Below are positions 7,218 to 11,888 of a stretch of 11,888 nucleotides of DNA, piece after piece. Origin of the DNA: Halobacteriales archaeon (GTDB taxonomy: Archaea; Halobacteriota; Halobacteria; Halorutilales; JAHENH01); NCBI GenBank assembly GCA_018609935.1, contig JAHENH010000150.1, positions 1 to 11,888 of the forward strand, read 5' to 3'. The notes under the pieces were generated by a model. The model was not told the origin of the DNA, did not search any database, and worked only from the letters and a program-made list of their open reading frames with translations. The position numbers and the translations under genes are program-made. Position 1 is the first letter of the stretch; every line of letters begins with the position of its first letter.

Positions 7218-7330
7218 GTGAAGAAGACTTTAGATGTAATAAATATAAAGTCATATCCGATCACTTAGGAATGGAATTAATAGATGAGATAAATAGAAGA
7301 ATTAAAAGAGAAAATCATGGAAATAGATAA
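7214..7330 (+). CDS. Candidate short protein (38 aa), overlapping both neighbours
   Basis: The ATG at 7214 overlaps the stop of the DUF3310-like gene (ATGA), and the TAA at 7328-7330 lies inside the next gene, whose ATG is at 7317. The product starts MSEEDFRCNKYKVISDHLGM and ends in a basic tail, RRIKRENHGNR. It looks like one amphipathic helix with a charged end. It is supported by the coupled overlaps and by codon use like the neighbours. Without conservation it could be a chance ORF. Confidence 0.5.
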   Translation: MSEEDFRCNKYKVISDHLGMELIDEINRRIKRENHGNR

Positions 7331-7499
7331 AATAACAGCAGAAATAATTATAATAGCAGGAATAATTATTACTACGATCGGAATATGTGGAATCATTGAA
7401 GGTACAGAAGAACTAAAAGAAAAAGTGGAACATCTAAAAAAGGAGAATAAATTACTTAAGTCTAAGATAGACAGTTTCAAGTATTCTCCTGATCATTAA
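7317..7499 (+). CDS. Small single-pass membrane protein with coiled coil (60 aa)
   Basis: Residues 9-27 (EIIIIAGIIITTIGICGII) form one strongly hydrophobic helix with a short N-terminal tail. After it, residues 29-54 (TEELKEKVEHLKKENKLLKS) have a heptad pattern typical of a coiled coil. This layout fits a small inner-membrane protein that pairs or oligomerises, such as a spanin-like or holin-accessory protein, but no lysis gene is seen nearby to support that. It overlaps the preceding ORF by 14 nt and its stop overlaps the stop of the opposite-strand gene. Confidence 0.6.
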   Translation: MEIDKITAEIIIIAGIIITTIGICGIIEGTEELKEKVEHLKKENKLLKSKIDSFKYSPDH

Positions 7500-10400
7500 A
7501 AACCTCCTCTCTTAAGGAAATTATAAGTACTTTCTATATCTTTAAGAGGGGGTGCATTGTCAAGGGGGGTCATATCTACAATATCACCGTAGATTTTCAG
7601 ATCCCCTTTTTCAAATCCTCCGGCATCTCTCTCATATCTATCATTTAACTCTTCCCAATTCCAAGGAGCAGCATAAGATGTTAATTCTAAGGCATTACTG
7701 ATCATTCTCTGAGATGGATATGGATCGGATACCAAGGTCATAGCGTCTTGTGCTCCTAAAGGAGAATAGACAACCAATTCCATATAAGTACGTCTGAATA
7801 CATAGCCCCCATAATAGTCCCATTTTGATCTTTCCTCATCATCATCTTCTCCTAAACCTTCTGCTATAAGTTTAGCTGCGAATATAGATAGAGCTGCGAT
7901 GCTCAGTTCCGTTGTAGCTTTCTTTATATTAGATCTCTCCCAATCAGATAATTTATTCCATTCCTTTTTCCCTCCTATCTTAGCTAAGTTATACTTAGCC
8001 TGCTTAAGATTCCTGTATAAGGATACCATATATCTGGCTGAAGTAGTGTAGTTACCTTCCTCTATTTCTCCCGTTAATTCATCAAAGAACTTCTGATCTT
8101 CACTTAATTCTCTCCAAGGCTTATTTATATTCTTCCACATAAATCCTTTCCATCTCTCTTGAGTACCAGGAACAGCCCATTTTCTGTGAATGAATCCCAG
8201 AAGACCATACCAATGTCTCTGTAATTTAGCTTTATTATCTCCTCTATAGTTACCGTGAGCTTTCTTAGAAGCTTGCTGTATCAATTTCTCTACTTCATAA
8301 GCTCCTCTATTCTGAGATAATTCATAAGAGAAATACTCAGTTTTACCATTGATCTTAATAGGTACACCTTTTAACTTTTTCCCGTTCTTTTCCAGTATAG
8401 GAACACCCTTTTCACCTGATTTAGTGATCTCCAATAATGTCTCTCCCGTCTCATTACCTTCTTTATCCAATATTTTTATAGTGTCCATTATACCATAAGA
8501 CAATGAAGTAGCTACATAATGCTCTGCACTGTTCATAGGAAGGAACATACTATCTGTATTAACAGTGGACTTCACCCTGTTATTAGCTGAATATTCAATA
8601 GGTAGAGCTAACCAATCCCCTTTTATATCAAAGAAATTCATCACCTGATTATTCTTACTCATCTTTATTCTCTTACCTGTATCATCCCATACATCCTCTT
8701 TTTTATACTTTACATATTCCTTCATCCCTTTAGTGAGATTCTTTTTATTTAATATACCTCCTCCTTGAGCCATCATCCAATTCATTATACTACCGTGAGT
8801 GGCAGCTACAGTACCTGCAAAGACATTAAGACCTAAGTTGATCATAGTGGTCATCTGAGCAACTCCTTTAGCTACATCAGCTCCAGGTTCATCCTTTAAC
8901 TTTATATTGTATAGATTATTCTCTATATTGGACTTTATTGCCTGATATATATTACTATCCTTACCTTTCTTCCAGTTTATATCGGATTCTTTTATTCCTG
9001 TTAGTTTACCAAGACCATCCATTATAGTATTAATGTTGACCTTTGTCTTCCCTCCTCTTTTATCAGCTACTTTCCTCTCTCCGGCTATGTATTGAATGGT
9101 CTCTACCTTAGGCTCAATGGTCTTCATCTCTGAATACCTACTGGTATTATAAGCATCCATCATTGCCACTGACATAAGATCGAGAGATTGTCCTTTTATT
9201 CCCTCTTTTAATTCTCTTCTGAAATGAATAGGAATAGAATGCTGTGTCTCCCCCATTTCATTGGTTGATTGGGCTATATAATCAGCATTGTTTATCTTCT
9301 CTCCTCCATTATCATATAATTGACCGAAGTCAGTTTCATCGGCTTCTCTAAAGAACATTTCTTTAGCACCCTCTTTCAAAGCAATAGCAGGATTTCTCTC
9401 CAACATATTCTCTAGTCCCGTCTTTCTCATTATAGGGAACCTATAAGTATCCTCCTCAGGATGTCTGGTCATCATCTGTCTTAATTTCCCTTCCCCTGAC
9501 TTCTTTGTTTTATTATCCGAAGCCTCAAAAGTATTCCTTATCTTATTATACATCTTCAAAACAGGATCTTTCTTATCTCTTTTTCTTATTTCTTCCCATT
9601 TCTTATTTAGGTACTTAGGCTTCTCTCTCTTAACGAACTTAGAATAATTCTTATTGTATTCAGATCTAACATCTTCGTTCTCATCAAATAGCTCATTCAA
9701 TGACCTCTCAGTATCTAATTTATTCTGGAAATACTTCTCTTGCTTTTCCCTGAATTCTTTTAAAGCTTTATTCTTGAAATCAGAATGATACTTACCTATT
9801 ATATATCCTGTGGGGTTTCCATTCTCGTCGAACTCCAGAATAGGAGACCAGAAGTCAGCCATTTTATTTAATGAAGAACCTTCTTCTTTTTTTCTCTTAT
9901 CCTCATATTCCTTATATAGCTCCTCACTATTACCTATAACGTTCATAGCGGTCCTCCTAGCTTTAGAATTAGCAAAGCCGAGAGCATCCACTGTCATCTT
10001 TATCATCTCATCATTGAAACTCCTAGGGTCAGCTACATTAGATGTCAATGAGTTAACCTCTTTCATCCCAAAGTTCATGGACTTTATCAATCTATCCTTT
10101 GTTTCCCTCTTTATCTCCTCATTATTTTCTTCCATCTTCTTCGTTACATACTTATAGAGTTCTTCATTCTTCTCCATATCATTTTTCTCCCCCTCATTAG
10201 CTTCTTCTCTCATATATTGAGCCTTTAGATCCTCTTCCCATTCTTTTTCTACATATTTGAACTCAGGAGCGAACTCATCAGCTAATTTCTCTTTGCCTAG
10301 GTCTTCATAAGTATTCACAACTTCTTCCTTCTTACTTATTATATCGGAAATAGATAGATCATTTCCCTTCATTCCTTCTCTATTCAATTCTCTATCCAAT

Positions 10401-11542
10401 ATCTTCTTTAATTCCTTATCATATTCACTTAATTCTTTCTTTCTGGAAAGCTGCTTACTCATATTGTTCATAGACTTCTTCACATCATCCAATATATCAT
10501 AGGAACTAACATAATTGTAGATAGTATAGAGGTCAGAATAAGATAATTTATTAACATCCTCCTTAGCTTTCTTATTTATTCTCTTCTCTATAAGGGATAT
10601 TTCTTTCTTAGCTCTATTTAAATAATCATTCAAAGCCTCTATATCCTCTATATCTTTCTTACTCTCTAAAGCCTCCTTTATAACCTCTCTGGTCTTCTCA
10701 AGCCTCACCATAAATCCCTTATCCTTTGTATGTCCTTTCTTGGATAGATTCTTTAACTTCGTCACTGTATTAGAATCCAACTCATTGAGTAATTTATTCA
10801 TCTTCTTACTAACCTCATCTTCTTTCTTCTGATAATATTCCTTATCTTCATGGAAAGGATCCATACCTCCTTTATTCACCTCTGTAAGTTCCCTACTCAC
10901 CATTCTAGAAGCTAACTCCTGTGAAACATCTTTATTTATTCCCAGTAATCTCTTTATCTTATTAAGTAGAATATCTATCCACTTCTTAAACTCACTCTTA
11001 TTCTTTTCTTCCTCGAATATCTTCTCTCCTTTCCTGCCTACAGCTGTAACCAATGCTTCCTTACCTATCTCTTCTTCTGTTTCAAGATCAGGTCTATCTT
11101 TAAGTACCTCATTCCATAGTTCAGTATCTTTTAACTTATTCATCCCTGACTTTATGAAATTACTATTCTCTCCTTCTACTATATCCACGAATATATGAGC
11201 GAACTCATGAGATATGGTATCTCTTCTTAATTCATTAGGATTTAGCTTTATAGTCGGTGTCTTTCCCTTCTTTATGATAGATTTCCCTGAACCTTCTATA
11301 GTATCATCTATCTCTACATTGACGTTTATAGGGAATCCTTTCTTTATCCTATTTATCTTTTCTATTTCTTCTTCAGAAAGATTTTCTGTTAATTCTTTGG
11401 ATCTTTGTATATCATCACTACTCACTTCTTTTTGTTCAGGGGAATATTTCCTATGCCATTCAAGATAAGCTTTATCTTTTCCTACTTTCTTTAACAGATC
11501 TTTCCAGTCTTGTGTATTCTTATTTGGACAAATTATAGCCAT
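7496..11542 (-). CDS. Large polyvalent virion-type protein with HExxH metallopeptidase domain (1348 aa)
   Basis: Probably a virion-packaged protein ejected into the host, by analogy with other phage polyvalent proteins. It opens with ICPNKNTQDWKDLLKKVG, an N-terminus I remember from such proteins. HEFAH at 112-116 is a zincin motif: H112 and H116 as zinc ligands, E113 as catalytic base, and E162 in KEALVTAVGR as a plausible third ligand. Residues about 230-690 are very rich in Lys and Glu, with heptad-like stretches suggesting coiled coils. Hydrophobic segments lie near 895-925 and 1209-1229 (ELSIAALSIFAAKLI) and might enter or span a membrane. The C-terminal part is Trp/Tyr-rich and ends KIYGDIVDMTPLDNAPP, LKRGGF. 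Start ATG at 11542 is 1 nt after the upstream stop, with no Shine-Dalgarno. A structural or DNA-ejection role is inferred; the middle contains no family I recognise. Confidence 0.88.
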   Translation of the reverse strand: MAIICPNKNTQDWKDLLKKVGKDKAYLEWHRKYSPEQKEVSSDDIQRSKELTENLSEEEIEKINRIKKGFPINVNVEIDDTIEGSGKSIIKKGKTPTIKLNPNELRRDTISHEFAHIFVDIVEGENSNFIKSGMNKLKDTELWNEVLKDRPDLETEEEIGKEALVTAVGRKGEKIFEEEKNKSEFKKWIDILLNKIKRLLGINKDVSQELASRMVSRELTEVNKGGMDPFHEDKEYYQKKEDEVSKKMNKLLNELDSNTVTKLKNLSKKGHTKDKGFMVRLEKTREVIKEALESKKDIEDIEALNDYLNRAKKEISLIEKRINKKAKEDVNKLSYSDLYTIYNYVSSYDILDDVKKSMNNMSKQLSRKKELSEYDKELKKILDRELNREGMKGNDLSISDIISKKEEVVNTYEDLGKEKLADEFAPEFKYVEKEWEEDLKAQYMREEANEGEKNDMEKNEELYKYVTKKMEENNEEIKRETKDRLIKSMNFGMKEVNSLTSNVADPRSFNDEMIKMTVDALGFANSKARRTAMNVIGNSEELYKEYEDKRKKEEGSSLNKMADFWSPILEFDENGNPTGYIIGKYHSDFKNKALKEFREKQEKYFQNKLDTERSLNELFDENEDVRSEYNKNYSKFVKREKPKYLNKKWEEIRKRDKKDPVLKMYNKIRNTFEASDNKTKKSGEGKLRQMMTRHPEEDTYRFPIMRKTGLENMLERNPAIALKEGAKEMFFREADETDFGQLYDNGGEKINNADYIAQSTNEMGETQHSIPIHFRRELKEGIKGQSLDLMSVAMMDAYNTSRYSEMKTIEPKVETIQYIAGERKVADKRGGKTKVNINTIMDGLGKLTGIKESDINWKKGKDSNIYQAIKSNIENNLYNIKLKDEPGADVAKGVAQMTTMINLGLNVFAGTVAATHGSIMNWMMAQGGGILNKKNLTKGMKEYVKYKKEDVWDDTGKRIKMSKNNQVMNFFDIKGDWLALPIEYSANNRVKSTVNTDSMFLPMNSAEHYVATSLSYGIMDTIKILDKEGNETGETLLEITKSGEKGVPILEKNGKKLKGVPIKINGKTEYFSYELSQNRGAYEVEKLIQQASKKAHGNYRGDNKAKLQRHWYGLLGFIHRKWAVPGTQERWKGFMWKNINKPWRELSEDQKFFDELTGEIEEGNYTTSARYMVSLYRNLKQAKYNLAKIGGKKEWNKLSDWERSNIKKATTELSIAALSIFAAKLIAEGLGEDDDEERSKWDYYGGYVFRRTYMELVVYSPLGAQDAMTLVSDPYPSQRMISNALELTSYAAPWNWEELNDRYERDAGGFEKGDLKIYGDIVDMTPLDNAPPLKDIESTYNFLKRGGF
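7498..7551 (-). terminator. Inverted repeat at the convergent gene junction, possible weak terminator
   Basis: cctctcttaa at 7506-7515 pairs with ttaagagggg at 7542-7551: 10 bp with one G-T wobble and a 26-nt loop. On the minus strand the right arm is followed by AGG and then five T (7502-7498). It lies inside the last codons of the 1348-aa gene. The long loop, modest stem and spacer before the T-run make this uncertain. Confidence 0.25.
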
Positions 11543-11543
11543 A

Positions 11544-11888
11544 TTATGGGCATCTATTTCTTATTATTTGATTAATGAGGTTCTCTGTAGTATTAGAATC
11601 ATTCTTTTTAGAATATTCATCTATAGACATTCCTACAGACTCCTCAAACTCTCTTATTTCCTCTTCTGCTATATTCTCTTCTTTTATATCTTTTCTTAGT
11701 TGTGAATCTTCCTTAATTATTTCTTTTCCTTTATTTGAGGCTTCTCCTGCATCTTCTCCTTTTACTTTACTTATTATATCATTTCTTTTTTTAACAGTGG
11801 GTCCATAATTAGATGTAAATACTTTCTTACCAGTAGCTGTTGAATAAACATTATCTCTATCAGTTACAATATATTCAGTTCCATTATA
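11544..11888 (-). CDS. C-terminal part of a gene upstream of the polyvalent protein, 5'-truncated
   Basis: On the minus strand this frame is open from the right edge (11888) to the TAA at 11544-11546, giving 114 residues. No start is in view, so the gene begins outside the window. The visible part opens YNGTEYIVTDRDNVYSTATG, with KKVFTSNYGPTVKK, and continues with a highly charged helical tail (KEENIAEEEIREFEES) ending INQIIRNRCP. The 'YNG..YIV...GNVySxxTGK' pattern resembles a domain I recall near the ends of phage polyvalent proteins. It ends one base before the start of the 1348-aa gene, so the two are very probably translated together. The forward-strand ORF inside it is a shadow. Confidence 0.75.
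   Translation of the reverse strand, partial: YNGTEYIVTDRDNVYSTATGKKVFTSNYGPTVKKRNDIISKVKGEDAGEASNKGKEIIKEDSQLRKDIKEENIAEEEIREFEESVGMSIDEYSKKNDSNTTENLINQIIRNRCP

Noticed and set aside
9810..10157. Forward-strand ORF of 115 residues inside the large gene
   Set aside because: It is hydrophobic, Ser/Leu-rich, and antisense to Lys/Glu-rich coding DNA, a typical shadow pattern.
11575..11808. Forward-strand ORF of 77 residues
   Set aside because: It is Ser/Phe-rich and antisense to a continuous minus-strand frame from the right edge, so it is a shadow.

Overview
The window looks like part of a large, AT-rich double-stranded DNA phage (or a prophage of one) whose host is a member of the Bacteroidota. 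Evidence for the host group: genes are preceded by A-rich leaders with no clear Shine-Dalgarno sequence, and one gene encodes a protein built like a Bacteroidota secreted protein with a type IX secretion-like tail. Evidence for a phage: densely packed, overlapping small genes of phage type, a phage-style nucleotide-metabolism cluster, and a very long virion-type polyvalent protein on the opposite strand. No terminase, portal or capsid gene lies in the window, so the phage assignment is an inference.

Layout. Positions 1-507 hold the 3' end of a gene made almost wholly of 69-bp (23-residue) tandem repeats. Positions 542-1472 hold two small hypothetical genes, the second rich in zinc-ribbon cysteines. 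Positions 1506-3866 encode a complete adenosylcobalamin-dependent (class II) ribonucleotide reductase, the best-supported call here. Positions 3877-4720 hold two hypothetical genes; the second matches a conserved pattern I remember from Bacteroidota proteins of unknown function. Positions 4722-5609 encode a secreted protein with a T9SS-like C-terminus. Positions 5584-7499 are a tightly overlapped run: an 80-aa protein, a BCS1-like AAA+ ATPase, a DUF3310-like protein, an unlisted 38-aa ORF and a one-helix membrane protein.

At 7496-7499 the rightward genes collide tail-to-tail, overlapping by 4 nt, with a leftward block. That block contains a 1348-aa protein with an N-terminal HExxH metallopeptidase domain and the C-terminal part of an upstream gene that runs off the right edge. 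There is a single base between these two genes, so they are probably translated together.

How it may fit together (inference): the rightward genes look like a replication and host-takeover module, with RNR supplying deoxynucleotides and the DUF3310 protein and AAA+ ATPase accompanying it. The leftward genes look like a late module coding for proteins packaged in the virion and delivered into the host. No intergenic stretch exceeds about 35 bases. I saw no tRNA, rRNA, CRISPR array, insertion sequence or integrase.
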